From Nesterenkonia marinintestina (lineage in GTDB: Bacteria > Actinomycetota > Actinomycetes > Actinomycetales > Micrococcaceae): a stretch of DNA of 64,000 bases. The position numbers and the translations under genes are program-made. The notes beneath the pieces are model-generated. The model made no database searches and was not told the origin of the DNA. It saw only the letters and a list, made by a program, of their open reading frames with translations. The stretch's first letter is position 1, and each line of letters starts with the position of its first letter. Shown here one piece after another: positions 15,863 through 26,474 of this stretch. The stretch covers positions 62,001 to 126,000 of the forward strand of contig NZ_JAOEFD010000006.1 in the NCBI RefSeq assembly GCF_025420485.1, given 5' to 3'.

Positions 15863-17977
15863 GTGGCACAAGACGTGCTCACCGACCTGAAGAAGGTCCG
15901 CAACATCGGCATCATGGCCCACATCGATGCCGGTAAGACCACCACCACCGAGCGCATCCTGTTCTACACGGGCATCAACCACAAGCTGGGCGAGACGCAC
16001 GACGGCGCCTCGACCACCGACTGGATGGCCCAGGAGAAGGAGCGCGGCATCACGATCACCTCCGCCGCGGTGACCTGCTTCTGGGACGACCACCAGATCA
16101 ACATCATCGACACCCCCGGCCACGTGGACTTCACCGTCGAGGTGGAGCGTGCGCTGCGCGTGCTCGACGGTGCGGTCGCGGTCTTCGACGGCAAGGAGGG
16201 CGTCGAGCCCCAGTCCGAGACCGTCTGGCGTCAGGCGGACAAGTACAACGTGCCGCGCATCTGCTTCGTCAACAAGATGGACAAGCTGGGTGCGGACTTC
16301 TACTTCACGGTGGACACCATCGTCGAGCGCCTGGGTGCCAAGCCCCTGGTCCTGCAGCTGCCGATCGGTGCTGAGAACGACTTCACCGGTGTGGTGGACC
16401 TGCTCTCGATGAAGGCGCTGGTCTGGGAGGGCGACGCCAAGGGCGACGTCTCCCTGGGCGCGCAGTACGAGACCCGTGAGATCCCCGAGGACCTCCAGGA
16501 GCGCGCCGAGCAGTACCGCGCCGAGCTGGTCGAGGCGGTCGCCGAGGCCGACGACGAGCTCATGGAGAAGTACTTCGAGGGTGAAGAGCTCACCATCGAC
16601 GAGCTCAAGGCCGGCATCCGCAAGCTGACCGTGGCCGGCGACGCCTACCCGGTGCTCTGCGGCTCCGCGTTCAAGAACCGCGGTGTGCAGCCGATGCTCG
16701 ACGCCGTGGTGGACTACCTCCCCACGCCGATGGACATCTCTGCGATGGAGGGCCACGCGCCCAACGACGAGGAGGAGACCCTCTACCGCAAGCCCAGCAA
16801 GGACGAGCCGTTCTCGGCGCTGGCCTTCAAGATCGCCGCCCACCCGTTCTTCGGGCAGCTGACCTACATCCGGGTGTACTCCGGACGGCTGACCTCGGGT
16901 GCGCAGATCCAGAACACCACCAAGGGGAAGAAGGAGCGCATCGGGAAGCTCTTCCAGATGCACTCCAACAAGGAGAACCCCGTGGAGGAGGTCGTGGCCG
17001 GGCACATCTACGCGGTGATCGGCCTGAAGGACACCACCACCGGGGACACCCTCTCCGCATCGGACGCGCCGATCGTCCTCGAGTCCATGAGCTTCCCGGA
17101 GCCGGTGATCTCGGTGGCGATCGAGCCGAAGTCCAAGGGCGACCAGGAGAAGCTCTCCACCGCGATCCAGAAGCTGGCCGCGGAGGACCCCACCTTCACC
17201 GTCACCCTGAACGAGGAGACCGGCCAGACCGAGATCGGCGGCATGGGCGAGCTGCACCTGGACGTGCTGGTCGACCGCATGAAGCGCGAGTTCAAGGTCG
17301 AGGCCAACGTCGGCAAGCCGCAGGTGGCATACCGCGAGACCATCCGTCAGCTGGCGGAGAAGGTCGAGTACACCCACAAGAAGCAGACCGGCGGCTCCGG
17401 TCAGTTCGCGAAGGTCATCCTCAACTTCGAGCCCCTCGACACCAGCGAGGGTGAGATGTACGAGTTCGACAACGCCGTCACCGGCGGCCGCATCCCGCGC
17501 GAGTACATCCCCTCGGTCGACTCCGGCATCCAGGACGCCATGAGCCTGGGCGTGCTGGCCGGCTACCCGATGGTCGGCGTCAAGGCGACCCTGCTGGACG
17601 GTCAGTACCACGACGTCGACTCGTCGGAGATGGCGTTCAAGCTGGCGGGTTCGCAGGCCTTCAAGGAGGGCGCCCGCCGTGCGAAGCCGGTCCTGCTCGA
17701 GCCGATGATGGCCGTCGAGGTCCGTACTCCCGAGGAGTACATGGGCGACGTCATCGGTGACCTGAACTCCCGCCGCGGTCAGATCCAGTCCATGGACGAC
17801 GCGGCCGGTGTGAAGGTCGTCAAGGCCGGTGTGCCGCTGTCGGAGATGTTCGGATACATCGGTGAGCTGCGCTCCCGCACCCAGGGGCGCGCGGTGTTCA
17901 CCATGTCCTTCGACTCCTACGCGGAGGTTCCGAAGGCCGTGTCCGATGAGATCATCGAGAAGGCCCGCGGCGAGTGA
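15863..17977 (+). CDS. fusA: Elongation factor G
   Basis: Translocation GTPase of 704 residues, the standard length. The P-loop is AHIDAGKT (19-26), switch I includes RGITITSAA, the DTPGH and NKMD motifs follow, and domain IV ends with the [14 protein letters not shown] segment. The GTG at 15863 follows AAGGGGA at seven bases. It lies between rpsG and tuf in the classical str operon order, though a long hairpin after its stop separates it from tuf. Confidence 0.98.
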   Translation: MAQDVLTDLKKVRNIGIMAHIDAGKTTTTERILFYTGINHKLGETHDGASTTDWMAQEKERGITITSAAVTCFWDDHQINIIDTPGHVDFTVEVERALRVLDGAVAVFDGKEGVEPQSETVWRQADKYNVPRICFVNKMDKLGADFYFTVDTIVERLGAKPLVLQLPIGAENDFTGVVDLLSMKALVWEGDAKGDVSLGAQYETREIPEDLQERAEQYRAELVEAVAEADDELMEKYFEGEELTIDELKAGIRKLTVAGDAYPVLCGSAFKNRGVQPMLDAVVDYLPTPMDISAMEGHAPNDEEETLYRKPSKDEPFSALAFKIAAHPFFGQLTYIRVYSGRLTSGAQIQNTTKGKKERIGKLFQMHSNKENPVEEVVAGHIYAVIGLKDTTTGDTLSASDAPIVLESMSFPEPVISVAIEPKSKGDQEKLSTAIQKLAAEDPTFTVTLNEETGQTEIGGMGELHLDVLVDRMKREFKVEANVGKPQVAYRETIRQLAEKVEYTHKKQTGGSGQFAKVILNFEPLDTSEGEMYEFDNAVTGGRIPREYIPSVDSGIQDAMSLGVLAGYPMVGVKATLLDGQYHDVDSSEMAFKLAGSQAFKEGARRAKPVLLEPMMAVEVRTPEEYMGDVIGDLNSRRGQIQSMDDAAGVKVVKAGVPLSEMFGYIGELRSRTQGRAVFTMSFDSYAEVPKAVSDEIIEKARGE

Positions 17978-18007
17978 CCGACTCACCGTGCGGCCGCACC
18001 TGATCCG

Positions 18008-18050
18008 CCGTCGGTCGTCCCCGGTCAGCTGACCGGGGGACGGCCGACGG
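18008..18050 (+). terminator. fusA terminator
   Basis: About 19 paired bases with one bulge and two G-U pairs (18008-18028 against 18029-18050), centred on the perfect palindrome CCGGTCAGCTGACCGG. It is one of the strongest hairpins in the window. Confidence 0.7.
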
Positions 18051-18140
18051 CCGAGACGGGCCCCGGATCCGGTAGCGGGGCCCTACGGAGCGGTCGCGGC
18101 GGGGGAGCCCCGGAGCGTTCCCGCCAAGCATCCGGACAAT

Positions 18141-18170
18141 TTCACCTATAACCCTGCGCCCCAGTAGACT
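18141..18170 (+). promoter_or_regulatory. tuf promoter
   Basis: TTCACC (18141-18146), an 18-base spacer and TAGACT (18165-18170), about 77 bases before the tuf start. It lies after the fusA terminator, which fits separate high-level transcription of tuf. A TATAAC at 18147-18152 is also -10-like but has no partner. Confidence 0.5.
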
Positions 18171-18246
18171 TGCGAGAGTTTCAGCCCGGAATCGTGCGGC
18201 TGAAGGTAAGTCTTCTGACCCGATACACGTTCTTTAGGAGGAACCT

Positions 18247-19437
18247 GTGGCCAAGGCAAAGTTCGAGCGGAACAAGCCGCACCTCAACATCGGTACCATC
18301 GGTCACGTCGACCACGGCAAGACCACGCTGACGGCTGCCATCTCCAAGGTGCTGGGCGACAAGTACCCGGACCTGAACGAGCAGCGTGACTTCGCCTCGA
18401 TCGACAACGCTCCCGAGGAGCGCGAGCGCGGCATCACCATCAACGTGTCCCACGTCGAGTACCAGACCGAGAAGCGCCACTACGCGCACGTCGACGCTCC
18501 GGGCCACGCGGACTACGTCAAGAACATGATCACCGGTGCCGCTCAGATGGACGGTGCGATCCTCGTGGTCGCCGCCACCGACGGCCCGATGGCCCAGACC
18601 CGTGAGCACGTGCTGCTCGCCAAGCAGGTCGGCGTGCCGGCCCTGCTGGTCGCCCTCAACAAGGCCGACATGGTCGACGACGAGGAGCTGCTGGACCTGG
18701 TCGAGATGGAGGTCCGCGAGCTGCTGTCCGACCAGGACTTCGACGGCGACAACGCCCCGGTCGTCCGCACCTCCGGCCTGAAGGCCATCGAGGGTGACGC
18801 CGAGTGGGTCAAGACCGTCGAGGAGCTCATGGAGGCCGTCGACGAGTTCATCCCGGAGCCGGAGCGTGACAAGGACAAGCCGTTCCTCATGCCGATCGAG
18901 GACGTCTTCACCATCACCGGCCGCGGCACCGTGGTGACCGGTCGCGCCGAGCGCGGCACCCTGAAGATCAACTCCGAGATCGAGATCGTGGGCATCCGCG
19001 ACAAGCAGAAGACCACCGTGACCGGGATCGAGATGTTCCACAAGCAGCTCGACGAGGCATGGGCCGGCGAGAACTGCGGTCTGCTGCTGCGTGGTCTGAA
19101 GCGTGACGACGTCGAGCGCGGCCAGGTCGTCGCCGCTCCGGGTTCGATCACCCCGCACACCGACTTCGAGGCGAACGTCTACATCCTCTCCAAGGACGAG
19201 GGCGGCCGTCACAACCCCTTCTACACCAACTACCGTCCGCAGTTCTACTTCCGGACCACGGACGTGACCGGTGTGATCCACCTGCCGGAGGGCACCGAGA
19301 TGGTCATGCCCGGTGACAACACCGAGATGACCGTGGAGCTCATCCAGCCGATCGCTATGGAGGACGGCCTCGGCTTCGCCATCCGTGAGGGTGGCCGCAC
19401 CGTCGGCTCCGGTCGCGTCACCAAGATCATCAAGTGA
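18247..19437 (+). CDS. tuf: Elongation factor Tu
   Basis: Delivers aminoacyl-tRNA to the ribosome. It has 396 residues with P-loop GHVDHGKT (19-26), switch [22 protein letters not shown] and NKAD motifs, and a normal domain III ending in [10 protein letters not shown]. The GTG at 18247 follows AGGAGGA by four bases, a very strong ribosome binding site. No second tuf copy is in the window. A perfect 17-bp hairpin follows the stop codon. Confidence 0.98.
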   Translation: MAKAKFERNKPHLNIGTIGHVDHGKTTLTAAISKVLGDKYPDLNEQRDFASIDNAPEERERGITINVSHVEYQTEKRHYAHVDAPGHADYVKNMITGAAQMDGAILVVAATDGPMAQTREHVLLAKQVGVPALLVALNKADMVDDEELLDLVEMEVRELLSDQDFDGDNAPVVRTSGLKAIEGDAEWVKTVEELMEAVDEFIPEPERDKDKPFLMPIEDVFTITGRGTVVTGRAERGTLKINSEIEIVGIRDKQKTTVTGIEMFHKQLDEAWAGENCGLLLRGLKRDDVERGQVVAAPGSITPHTDFEANVYILSKDEGGRHNPFYTNYRPQFYFRTTDVTGVIHLPEGTEMVMPGDNTEMTVELIQPIAMEDGLGFAIREGGRTVGSGRVTKIIK

Positions 19438-19489
19438 TGTGATCGACCTCCGCCCCTGAGCGCCGAGTCGCAGACTCGACCTGAGGTGC

Positions 19490-19528
19490 CGAAGGCCCCC
19501 CGAGGATCCGTTCCTCGGGGGGCCTTCG
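19490..19528 (+). terminator. tuf terminator
   Basis: Perfect 17-bp stem (19490-19506 with 19512-19528) and a 5-base loop, ending the str region. Confidence 0.8.
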
Positions 19529-20036
19529 CGTGCGGGGCCGCAGCGTGAGCGACGGCACGTCCGGGGAGGTGCCCCTACGGGTTGCGCGCCTTCGGCGAAT
19601 CTGTCAGGATAGACAAGTTGCTCAGGAAGAGGTGTGCGACTCGCCGTGCGCCGTCCGATGAGCAGACCGACATTCCAGAACTACGCCGACCACGCGGTGT
19701 GTTCCGCTGTGCGCAGACCTCGTCTGCCCATCTAAGCGACACGCCCGACCGCGGGGGTCGGAGTCCGGCAGAGCGAGCAGCCCGTTTCGCGGGTTCGCCT
19801 GTCGGGGTGTGCATCAGGTGCCTCACCACTGAGACGATGCGCAGCCCACAACTGCAGAAGGGGAGTGCCGTCTGGTCCGCTTCAGGACCGCCGGACGGCG
19901 GATGCCTTTTCTGGAGGGACCGCGCAGGTCCCGGCAGAACCACGGGCTGTGCGGGGACGGTCGGCGCCGAAGGGCGTCGCGAGGCCCGCAGCAGATGCAC
20001 GGACCACTTCAAGGACTGACAAGAGAGGCAGACGCC
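19529..20036 (+). promoter_or_regulatory. Promoter and long leader of the S10 operon
   Basis: About 500 bases without a convincing gene; frames that cross it have no family similarity and no good start. TTGCGC (19582-19587) with CAGGAT (19605-19610) at 17 bases is a weak promoter candidate, and TAGACA (19610-19615) is another -10. A leader of about 400 bases would follow. It holds a two-part stem at 19867-19899 with TTTT a few bases later (19906-19909), listed below. A purine-rich AGAGAGG precedes the rpsJ ATG. Confidence 0.45.
19867..19909 (+). promoter_or_regulatory. Attenuator-like hairpin in the rpsJ leader
   Basis: GCCGTC (19867-19872) pairs with GACGGC (19894-19899), and GGTCC (19874-19878) pairs with GGACC (19885-19889) inside it. 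TTTT follows at 19906-19909. This resembles an intrinsic terminator about 130 bases before the start of the S10 operon. Confidence 0.4.
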
Positions 20037-20345
20037 ATGGCGGGACAGAAAATCCGCATCCGGCTGAAGTCCTATGACCACGAGGTCATCGACTCCTCGG
20101 CCCGGAAGATCGTCGACACGGTCACGCGCGCAGGTGCCACGGTGGTGGGCCCGGTGCCGCTGCCGACGGAGAAGAACGTGTACGCGGTGATCCGTTCGCC
20201 GCACAAGTACAAGGACAGCCGCGAGCACTTCGAGATGCGCACCCATAAGCGCCTGATCGACATCGTGGACCCGACGCCCAAGGCCGTCGACTCGCTGATG
20301 CGTCTCGACCTTCCTGCAGACGTCAACATCGAGATCAAGCTCTGA
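20037..20345 (+). CDS. rpsJ: 30S ribosomal protein S10
   Basis: Head-domain protein of the small subunit, also the NusE antitermination factor. With the ATG at 20037 it has 102 residues, the normal size, starting [16 protein letters not shown] and ending in [10 protein letters not shown]. The loop [17 protein letters not shown] is intact. Longer in-frame starts upstream were rejected because the family begins here. It is the first gene of the S10 operon, with rplC 23 bases downstream. Confidence 0.97.
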   Translation: MAGQKIRIRLKSYDHEVIDSSARKIVDTVTRAGATVVGPVPLPTEKNVYAVIRSPHKYKDSREHFEMRTHKRLIDIVDPTPKAVDSLMRLDLPADVNIEIKL

Positions 20346-20368
20346 AGCAGGGAGGTGCTGAGAGAACT

Positions 20369-21031
20369 ATGACCAACATTTCCCGTGTGAACACGAACAT
20401 CAAGGGACTGCTGGGCACGAAGCTCGGCATGACCCAGGTCTGGGACGAGGACAACAACCTCATCCCGGTCACTGTCGTCCAGGCCGACTCCAACGTCATC
20501 AGCCAGGTCCGCACCGATGAGACCGACGGGTACTCCGCGGTCCAGATCGCCTACGGACAGATCGACCCCCGCAAGGTGACCCAGCCGATGGCCGGGCACT
20601 TCGCCAAGGCCGGGGTCACCCCCCGCCGCCACGTCGTCGAGATCCGCACCGCGGACGCCTCGGACTACGAGCTCGGCCAGGACCTGAAGGTCGAGGCCTT
20701 CGAGGCCGGCCAGCTGGTCGACGTGATCGGCAAGACCAAGGGCAAGGGCTTCGCCGGCGTCATGAAGCGTCACGGCTTCGCCGGTGTGGGCGCCTCCCAC
20801 GGTCAGCACAAGAACCACCGCAAGCCGGGTGCCATCGGCGGCGCAGCCACCCCGGGCCGCGTCTTCAAGGGCGTGCGCATGGCCGGTCGGATGGGCAACG
20901 TCCGTCACACCACGCACAACCTCACCGTCCACTCGGTGGACGCCGAGAAGAACCTGCTGCTCATCAAGGGCGCCGTCCCCGGCGCCCGCGGCCAGGTCGT
21001 CCTGGTCCGCACGGCAGTGAAGGGAGCATGA
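20369..21031 (+). CDS. rplC: 50S ribosomal protein L3
   Basis: Early-assembly protein near the peptidyl transferase centre, 220 residues. The central loop [19 protein letters not shown] and the GSIGG-like [15 protein letters not shown] segment, including the glutamine methylated in other bacteria, are present. The ATG at 20369 follows GGGAGG with a longish spacer. The stop codon overlaps or adjoins the rplD start. Confidence 0.97.
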   Translation: MTNISRVNTNIKGLLGTKLGMTQVWDEDNNLIPVTVVQADSNVISQVRTDETDGYSAVQIAYGQIDPRKVTQPMAGHFAKAGVTPRRHVVEIRTADASDYELGQDLKVEAFEAGQLVDVIGKTKGKGFAGVMKRHGFAGVGASHGQHKNHRKPGAIGGAATPGRVFKGVRMAGRMGNVRHTTHNLTVHSVDAEKNLLLIKGAVPGARGQVVLVRTAVKGA

Positions 21032-21036
21032 TCCTC

Positions 21037-21657
21037 ATGGCCAAGAAGGTTTCAGTCGACCTCCCCGCCGAGGTCTTCGACGCCAAGACCAATGTGACGC
21101 TCATCCACCAGGTCGTCGTCGCGCAGCAGGCCGCCGCCCGTCAGGGCACCCACAAGACCAAGACGCGCGCCGAGGTGGCGGGCACCACCGCCAAGCCGTT
21201 CCGCCAGAAGGGCACCGGCCGGGCGCGTCAGGGTTCGATGATCGGTCCGCACCAGATCGGCGGCGGCGTCGCGCACGGCCCCGTGCCGCGCAGCTACGCC
21301 CAGCGCACGCCCAAGAAGATGAAGGCCGCCGCGCTGCGGGGCATCCTCTCGGACCGTGCCCGCGCCGGCCGCATCCACGTGGTCGACGCGCTGGTCGCCG
21401 ACGCACCGTCCACCAAGGCCGCCCGCGAGGCGCTGGCCGGACTGGGCGGACAGGACCGCAACTGGCTGGTGGTCATCGACCGCGGCGACGACGTCGCCGC
21501 GCTGTCGATGCGCAACCTGCCCGACGTGCACACCCTGTACGCCGACCAGCTGAACACCTACGACGTCGTCGTCTCGGACGACGTGGTGTTCACCCAGGCC
21601 GGATACGACGCCTTCCTGGCCCACCAGGCGGGCGCCAAGAAGGAGGAGACCCAGTGA
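21037..21657 (+). CDS. rplD: 50S ribosomal protein L4
   Basis: rRNA-binding protein lining the exit tunnel, about 206 residues. The tunnel loop region [15 protein letters not shown] is conserved. Two starts compete. ATG 21028 overlaps the rplC stop (ATGA) but sits one base from the AAGGGAG ribosome binding site. ATG 21037 sits ten bases from it and gives [10 protein letters not shown], which fits the family better. In other bacteria L4 represses the S10 operon through its leader; the long rpsJ leader here makes some leader control plausible. Confidence 0.95.
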   Translation: MAKKVSVDLPAEVFDAKTNVTLIHQVVVAQQAAARQGTHKTKTRAEVAGTTAKPFRQKGTGRARQGSMIGPHQIGGGVAHGPVPRSYAQRTPKKMKAAALRGILSDRARAGRIHVVDALVADAPSTKAAREALAGLGGQDRNWLVVIDRGDDVAALSMRNLPDVHTLYADQLNTYDVVVSDDVVFTQAGYDAFLAHQAGAKKEETQ

Positions 21658-21959
21658 GCGTCCTGACCAACAAGGACCCGCGGGACGTCATCATCGCCCC
21701 GGTCGTCTCGGAGAAGTCCTACGCGAACCTCGACGAGGGGAAGTACACCTTCCTCGTCGACATGAAGGCGAACAAGTCCGAGATCAAGTACGCGGTCGAG
21801 AAGATCTTCTCCGTGAAGGTCGACTCGGTGAACACCTCCAACCGTCCGGGCAAGCGTCGCCGCACCCGGTTCGGCTGGGGTTCGCGCAATGCGACCAAGC
21901 GCGCGATCGTGACCCTCCGCGAGGGAAGCATCGACATCTTCGGAGGTCCGCTCGCCTGA
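21654..21959 (+). CDS. rplW: 50S ribosomal protein L23
   Basis: Exit-tunnel rim protein that docks trigger factor and SRP, 101 residues. It shows the family pattern [20 protein letters not shown] and the [13 protein letters not shown] loop. The GTG start shares four bases with the rplD stop (GTGA). Confidence 0.96.
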   Translation: MSVLTNKDPRDVIIAPVVSEKSYANLDEGKYTFLVDMKANKSEIKYAVEKIFSVKVDSVNTSNRPGKRRRTRFGWGSRNATKRAIVTLREGSIDIFGGPLA

Positions 21960-21996
21960 TCGGCGCGCGGAGACCACTTAATCGAGGAAGAAGAAC

Positions 21997-22833
21997 ATGG
22001 CTATCCGTAATCTCAAGCCGACCACTGCGGGCCAGCGCGGCGCGTCCGTGGCCGACTTCGCAGAGATCACCCGGGACACCCCGGAGAAGTCCCTGCTGCG
22101 TCCGCTGTCCAAGAGCGGCGGCCGCAACAGCTCGGGCAAGATCACCACCCGTCACAAGGGCGGCGGACACAAGCGTCAGTACCGACTGATCGACTTCCGT
22201 CGTCACGACAAGGACGGCGTGCCGGCGAAGGTCGCCCACATCGAGTACGACCCGAACCGCACCGCCCGCATCGCCCTGCTGCACTACGCCGACGGCACCA
22301 AGCGCTACATCCTGGCACCGGCGAAGCTGGTCCAGGGTGCGGCGATCGAGTCCGGCCCCAACGCCGACATCAAGCCGGGCAACAACCTGCCGCTGCGCAA
22401 CATCCCGCTCGGTACCGTCATCCACGCGGTGGAGCTCCGCCCCGGCGGCGGCGCCAAGCTGGGACGCTCGGCCGGCGCCTCCATCCAGCTGGTGGCCCGC
22501 GAGGGCAAGTACGCCCAGCTGCGTCTGCCCTCCGGCGAGGTCCGCAACGTCGACGTGCGCTGCCGCGCCACCGTCGGCCAGGTGGGCAACGCCGAGCAGT
22601 CCAACATCAGCTGGGGCAAGGCCGGCCGCAACCGCTGGAAGGGCGTCCGCCCGACCGTCCGCGGTGTGGTCATGAACCCGATCGACCACCCGCACGGCGG
22701 TGGTGAGGGTAAGACCTCCGGCGGTCGTCACCCGGTCAACCCCAACGGCAAGCCCGAGGGCCGCACGCGTCGCCCGAACAAGCAGAGCGACAAGCTCATC
22801 GTGCGCCGCCGTCGTAAGAAGAACAAGCGATAG
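21997..22833 (+). CDS. rplB: 50S ribosomal protein L2
   Basis: Intersubunit-bridge and peptidyl transferase protein of 278 residues. The conserved C-terminal loop [19 protein letters not shown], with the key His, is intact, as are the [16 protein letters not shown] and [11 protein letters not shown] segments. The ATG follows GAGGAAGAAG. It sits in the normal place between rplW and rpsS. Confidence 0.98.
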   Translation: MAIRNLKPTTAGQRGASVADFAEITRDTPEKSLLRPLSKSGGRNSSGKITTRHKGGGHKRQYRLIDFRRHDKDGVPAKVAHIEYDPNRTARIALLHYADGTKRYILAPAKLVQGAAIESGPNADIKPGNNLPLRNIPLGTVIHAVELRPGGGAKLGRSAGASIQLVAREGKYAQLRLPSGEVRNVDVRCRATVGQVGNAEQSNISWGKAGRNRWKGVRPTVRGVVMNPIDHPHGGGEGKTSGGRHPVNPNGKPEGRTRRPNKQSDKLIVRRRRKKNKR

Positions 22834-22845
22834 GAGCCTTCGAGA

Positions 22846-23127
22846 ATGCCACGCAGCCTGAAGAAGGGTCCCTTCGTCGATCAGCACCTCTACCTGAAGG
22901 TGGACGCTGAGAACGAGAAGGGCACCAAGAACGTCATCAAGACCTGGTCCCGCCGCTCGATGATCATCCCGGACATGCTCGGTCACACCATCGCGGTGCA
23001 CGACGGACGCAAGCACATCCCGGTCTTCATCACCGAGTCGATGGTCGGGCACAAGCTCGGCGAGTTCGCTCCCACGCGTACGTTCCGCGGCCATGTGAAG
23101 GACGACAGGAAGGGCAAGCGCCGCTGA
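22846..23127 (+). CDS. rpsS: 30S ribosomal protein S19
   Basis: 30S head protein of 93 residues. The family start [15 protein letters not shown] and the core [20 protein letters not shown] are clear. It begins 12 bases after rplB and is followed by a 65-base spacer with AGAAGGA ahead of rplV. Confidence 0.97.
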   Translation: MPRSLKKGPFVDQHLYLKVDAENEKGTKNVIKTWSRRSMIIPDMLGHTIAVHDGRKHIPVFITESMVGHKLGEFAPTRTFRGHVKDDRKGKRR

Positions 23128-23192
23128 CTCCCCTGGTTCACAGGGAGCAGCGGAGGCTCGCACTTCGATCGAGACACGAGAGAAGGAAAGCA

Positions 23193-23558
23193 ATGGAAGC
23201 CAAGGCAATTGCGCGCTACCTGCGTGTGACGCCTATGAAGGCCCGGCGCGTCGTCGACCTCGTCCGCGGCAAGCAGGCCAACGAGGCGCTGGCCATCCTG
23301 CAGTTCGCCCCGCAGGGTGCGTCGGAGCCGGTCTACAAGGTCCTGGCCTCGGCGATGGCGAACGCACGCCAGCACGCCGACCGCGCCGGCGTCGCCTTCA
23401 ACGAGGACGAGTACTTCGTGACCGAGGCACGGGTGGACGAGGGACCGACCATGAAGCGGTTCCGTCCCCGCGCCCAGGGCCGCGCATACCGAATCAACAA
23501 GCGCACCAGCCACGTGACCGTCGTGGTCGGTACCGAAGAGAAGGGTGGGGATCAGTAA
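23193..23558 (+). CDS. rplV: 50S ribosomal protein L22
   Basis: Exit-tunnel protein of 121 residues, with [20 protein letters not shown] at the start and the extended beta-hairpin sequence [18 protein letters not shown] that reaches the tunnel constriction. That hairpin shows no deletion of the macrolide-resistance kind. The TAA stop overlaps the rpsC ATG by one base. Confidence 0.97.
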   Translation: MEAKAIARYLRVTPMKARRVVDLVRGKQANEALAILQFAPQGASEPVYKVLASAMANARQHADRAGVAFNEDEYFVTEARVDEGPTMKRFRPRAQGRAYRINKRTSHVTVVVGTEEKGGDQ

Positions 23559-24367
23559 TGGGTCAGAAGATCAATCCCAACGGTTTCCGTCTGGGCGTCA
23601 CCACTGACCACGTCTCCCACTGGTACGCGGACTCCTCCAAGGCGGGTCAGCGCTACAAGGACTTCGTGAAGGAAGACGTCAAGATCCGCGAGATGCTCAA
23701 CAGCTCGGTCGAGCGCGCCGGCATCTCCAAGGTCGAGATCGAGCGGACCCGGGACCGCGTGCGGGTGGACATCCACACCGCACGTCCGGGCATCGTCATC
23801 GGTCGCCGCGGCGCCGAGGCCGACCGTATCCGCGGCAAGCTCGAGAAGCTCACCAGCAAGCAGATCCAGCTGAACATCCTCGAGGTCAAGAACCCCGAGA
23901 CCGACGCCCAGCTGGTCGCCCAGGGCGTGGCCGAGCAGCTGGCCGCACGTGTGGCGTTCCGCCGCGCGATGAAGAAGGCCATCTCCTCGGCGATGCGTTC
24001 GGGCGCCAAGGGCATCCGCATCCAGTGCGCCGGCCGTCTCGGCGGCGCTGAGATGTCCCGCTCGGAGTTCTACCGCGAGGGCCGCGTGCCGCTGCACACC
24101 CTGCGGGCGAACATCGACTTCGGCAAGCACGAGGCCAAGACCACCTTCGGCCGCATCGGCGTGAAGGTCTGGGTCTACAAGGGTGACCTCACCGACAAGG
24201 AGCTGGCCGCTCAGCAGGCCTCCCAGCCCTCCGGCCGCGGCGGACGCGGCGGTGCCGGTGGGCGCGGCGGCGAGCGCCGTCGTCGCGGCGGCCGCGGACG
24301 CGACCAGCAGGCGCCGGCGTCCGAGGGCGCCGCCGCCGGGCAGGGTGCAGAAGGAGGACAGAGCTGA
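23558..24367 (+). CDS. rpsC: 30S ribosomal protein S3 with RG-rich tail
   Basis: mRNA-entry-channel protein, 269 residues. The KH-type domain (about 40-110, with [15 protein letters not shown]) and the C-terminal S3 domain are normal. After about residue 222 comes a disordered tail rich in Gly and Arg ([13 protein letters not shown]) and then Ala/Gln/Gly. Long S3 tails are known in actinobacteria. The tail resembles the N-terminal extension of S5 encoded 4 kb downstream. It overlaps rplV by one base at the start and rplP by one base at the end. Confidence 0.97.
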   Translation: MGQKINPNGFRLGVTTDHVSHWYADSSKAGQRYKDFVKEDVKIREMLNSSVERAGISKVEIERTRDRVRVDIHTARPGIVIGRRGAEADRIRGKLEKLTSKQIQLNILEVKNPETDAQLVAQGVAEQLAARVAFRRAMKKAISSAMRSGAKGIRIQCAGRLGGAEMSRSEFYREGRVPLHTLRANIDFGKHEAKTTFGRIGVKVWVYKGDLTDKELAAQQASQPSGRGGRGGAGGRGGERRRRGGRGRDQQAPASEGAAAGQGAEGGQS

Positions 24368-24783
24368 TGCTGATGCCCAAGCGAGTCAAGTACCGCAAGC
24401 CGCACAAGCCGGACCGCAGCGGTAACGCCAAGGGCGGCACCGAGCTGGTCTTCGGCGAGTACGGCATCCAGGCCCTGGGCCGTGCCTACGTGACCAACCG
24501 ACAGATCGAGTCGGCGCGTATCGCCATGACCCGCTACATCAAGCGTGGCGGTAAGGTCTGGATCAACATCTACCCGGACCAGCCCATCACCAAGAAGCCG
24601 GCCGAGGTCCGTATGGGCTCCGGCAAGGGTTCGCCCGAATGGTGGGTGGCCAACGTGAAGCCCGGACGCGTGATGTTCGAGCTGTCCGGCGTCAGCGAGG
24701 AGGTCGCCCGTGAGGCGCTCCGGCTGGCGATCCACAAGCTGCCGCTGAAGGCACGCGTGATCAGCCGAGAGGGTGGTGAGTGA
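24367..24783 (+). CDS. rplP: 50S ribosomal protein L16
   Basis: Binds near the A-site tRNA elbow and 5S rRNA region, 138 residues. The start [15 protein letters not shown], the [23 protein letters not shown] core and [14 protein letters not shown] are typical. The ATG shares its A with the rpsC stop, so the pair is coupled. Confidence 0.97.
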   Translation: MLMPKRVKYRKPHKPDRSGNAKGGTELVFGEYGIQALGRAYVTNRQIESARIAMTRYIKRGGKVWINIYPDQPITKKPAEVRMGSGKGSPEWWVANVKPGRVMFELSGVSEEVAREALRLAIHKLPLKARVISREGGE

Positions 24784-25067
24784 CGATGGCAGTCGGTTCC
24801 AAGGATCTGACGATGGATCGGCTCTCCGAGATGGACGAGGAGTCCCTCGCCGAGCAGCTGCGCAGCGCCAAGGAGGAGCTCTTCAACCTCCGGTTCCAGT
24901 CCGCCACCGGTCAGCTGGAGAACTCCAGCCGGCTGAAGGCCGTCAAGCGCGACATCGCGCGCATCTACACGGTCCTGCGCGAGCGTGAGCTCGGCATCCG
25001 CGAGACCGTCGGCGGCGAGGAGTCGGCGCAGGCCGACTCGGCATCCGAAGAGAAGGCTGAGGACTGA
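24780..25067 (+). CDS. rpmC: 50S ribosomal protein L29 with acidic tail
   Basis: Exit-tunnel protein. At 95 residues it is longer than the usual 65-75. The core (about 10-75: [23 protein letters not shown]) is normal, and the extra length is a Ser/Ala/Glu/Asp tail. The GTG at 24780 overlaps the rplP stop (GTGA); an ATG two codons later is an alternative. Confidence 0.95.
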   Translation: MTMAVGSKDLTMDRLSEMDEESLAEQLRSAKEELFNLRFQSATGQLENSSRLKAVKRDIARIYTVLRERELGIRETVGGEESAQADSASEEKAED

Positions 25068-25069
25068 GC

Positions 25070-25375
25070 ATGAGCGAGACCCAGAGCGAGACCCAGGCTG
25101 CGGCCGAGGGTCGGCAGGCGCCCGAGCGCAACTACCGAAAGAGCCTCCGCGGCGTCGTCGTCTCCGACAAGATGGAGAAGACGATCGTCGTCGAGGTGGA
25201 GGACCGCAAGAAGCACTCCCTGTACGGGAAGGTCATGAAGCGGCACTCCAAGTTCAAGGTGCACGACGAGCACGGCGAGGCCGGCGTGGGCGACACCGTC
25301 CGCATCGCCGAGACCCGTCCGCTCTCGGCCACCAAGCGGTGGCGACTGGTGCGCATCATCGAGAAGGCCAAGTGA
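25070..25375 (+). CDS. rpsQ: 30S ribosomal protein S17
   Basis: Assembly protein of the 30S body, 101 residues, including about 15 extra N-terminal residues rich in Glu and Gln. The core [21 protein letters not shown] and [22 protein letters not shown] is typical. It is the last gene of the S10 operon; two hairpins follow. Confidence 0.96.
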   Translation: MSETQSETQAAAEGRQAPERNYRKSLRGVVVSDKMEKTIVVEVEDRKKHSLYGKVMKRHSKFKVHDEHGEAGVGDTVRIAETRPLSATKRWRLVRIIEKAK

Positions 25376-25414
25376 TCTCGGCCCCCGCACGGGGGCCGCA
25401 GTGAGGCTCACTCC

Positions 25415-25462
25415 GACGGTTCGGGACCCTGCTCGCAGCAGCGAGTTGGGTCCCGAGCCGTC
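25415..25462 (+). terminator. S10 operon terminator
   Basis: A 15-bp stem with one G-U pair (25415-25429 with 25448-25462) enclosing a second CTCGC/GCGAG stem. A simpler GGCCCCCG/CGGGGGCC hairpin (25380-25397) precedes it directly after rpsQ. Confidence 0.75.
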
Positions 25463-25475
25463 TCTGCTGTAGGAT
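25446..25475 (+). promoter_or_regulatory. spc operon (rplN) promoter
   Basis: TTGGGT (25446-25451), an 18-base spacer and TAGGAT (25470-25475). The -35 box lies in the right arm of the S10 terminator. The predicted start falls at about 25482, next to TTGTGCGCC (25483-25491), which is also found near the predicted rpoB start. Confidence 0.55.
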
Positions 25476-25763
25476 ATTGAGGTTGTGCGCCCTTTCCGCG
25501 GGACCATCCATCCCGCGGACCCCGCACTGAGCGTCGGCCCGACGGGCCGATCGTCGGGAGCACTGACCGACACGGCTCGGCGGGGCCCAGGACAGCGCAC
25601 GTCCCCCATCAGGCCGCCTCGGCCCTGCGGACAGTGAGAGATCGATCCGGTCGCACCGGACGACGACCGCAGGGGTAAGCGGCGGGGGAGCGTTCATCAG
25701 GAAGTTCCGCAAGGCTCGTCGGACAGATCGGCGAGAACCGGCGAGACGACAGGAGATACACCA

Positions 25764-26135
25764 GTGATTCAGCAGGAATCGCGGCTGAAGATCGCCGACA
25801 ACACCGGTGCCAAGGAACTCTTGGTCATCCGTGTGCTCGGCGGATCGGGACGCCGCTATGCAGGCATCGGCGACGTCTTCGTCGCCACCGTCAAGGACGC
25901 CATCCCCGGCGGAAACGTCAAGAAGGGCGAAGTGGTCAAGGCCGTGGTCGTCCGTTCCAAGAAGAAGACACGTCGCCACGACGGCTCCTACATCAGCTTC
26001 GATGAGAACGCCGCCGTGGTCCTCAAGGGCGACAGCCAGGACCCCCGCGGAACCCGTATCTTCGGGCCGGTGGGCCGCGAGCTGCGCGACAAGAGGTTCA
26101 TGAAGATCGTCTCGCTCGCGCCGGAGGTGCTCTGA
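25764..26135 (+). CDS. rplN: 50S ribosomal protein L14
   Basis: Intersubunit protein of 123 residues. Typical segments are [34 protein letters not shown] and [20 protein letters not shown]. The GTG at 25764 follows AGGAGA by nine bases. First gene of the spc operon, three bases before rplX. Confidence 0.97.
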   Translation: MIQQESRLKIADNTGAKELLVIRVLGGSGRRYAGIGDVFVATVKDAIPGGNVKKGEVVKAVVVRSKKKTRRHDGSYISFDENAAVVLKGDSQDPRGTRIFGPVGRELRDKRFMKIVSLAPEVL

Positions 26136-26138
26136 CCC

Positions 26139-26474
26139 ATGGCAAAGATCAAGAAGGACGACCTCGTCCAGGTGCTCAGCGGCAAGGACCGCGGCAAGCA
26201 GGGCAAGGTCCTCGAGGTGCGGACCGCCGATGAGCGGGTCGTCGTCGAGGGCGTCAACCGCATCAGGCGGCACCTGCGCGCCGGCCAGTTCGGCAACACC
26301 GAGGGCGGCATCGTCGAGTCCGAGGCCCCCATCCACATCTCCAACGTCGCCGTGGTGGACCCCGAGTCCGGCAGGCCCACCCGCGTCGGCTACCGGGAGG
26401 AGACCGTCGAGCGTGACGGCCGCACCAAGACGGTGCGCGTGCGCTACGCCAAGGCCTCCGGAAAGGACCTGTGA
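26139..26474 (+). CDS. rplX: 50S ribosomal protein L24
   Basis: Assembly initiator of the 50S subunit, 111 residues, with the KOW motif at the start ([20 protein letters not shown]) and the [14 protein letters not shown] segment. The stop overlaps the rplE start. Confidence 0.97.
   Translation: MAKIKKDDLVQVLSGKDRGKQGKVLEVRTADERVVVEGVNRIRRHLRAGQFGNTEGGIVESEAPIHISNVAVVDPESGRPTRVGYREETVERDGRTKTVRVRYAKASGKDL

Larger units (their letters stand above)
25376..25763 (+). promoter_or_regulatory. S10-spc operon boundary and rplN leader
   Basis: 388 bases without a gene. In order they hold a short GC hairpin (25380-25397), a large terminator (25415-25462), the rplN promoter (25446-25475) and a leader of about 280 bases. 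The leader has a 7-bp stem near its 5' end (25496-25502 with 25512-25518) and another stem at 25534-25550. AGGAGA lies before the rplN GTG. No small gene could be supported. Confidence 0.6.

Noticed and set aside
19582-20019. A 145-codon plus-strand frame in the S10 leader
   Set aside because: It has no ribosome binding site, no similarity to a known family, odd composition (Arg/Ser/Cys) and overlaps the leader hairpins, so I treat it as non-coding.
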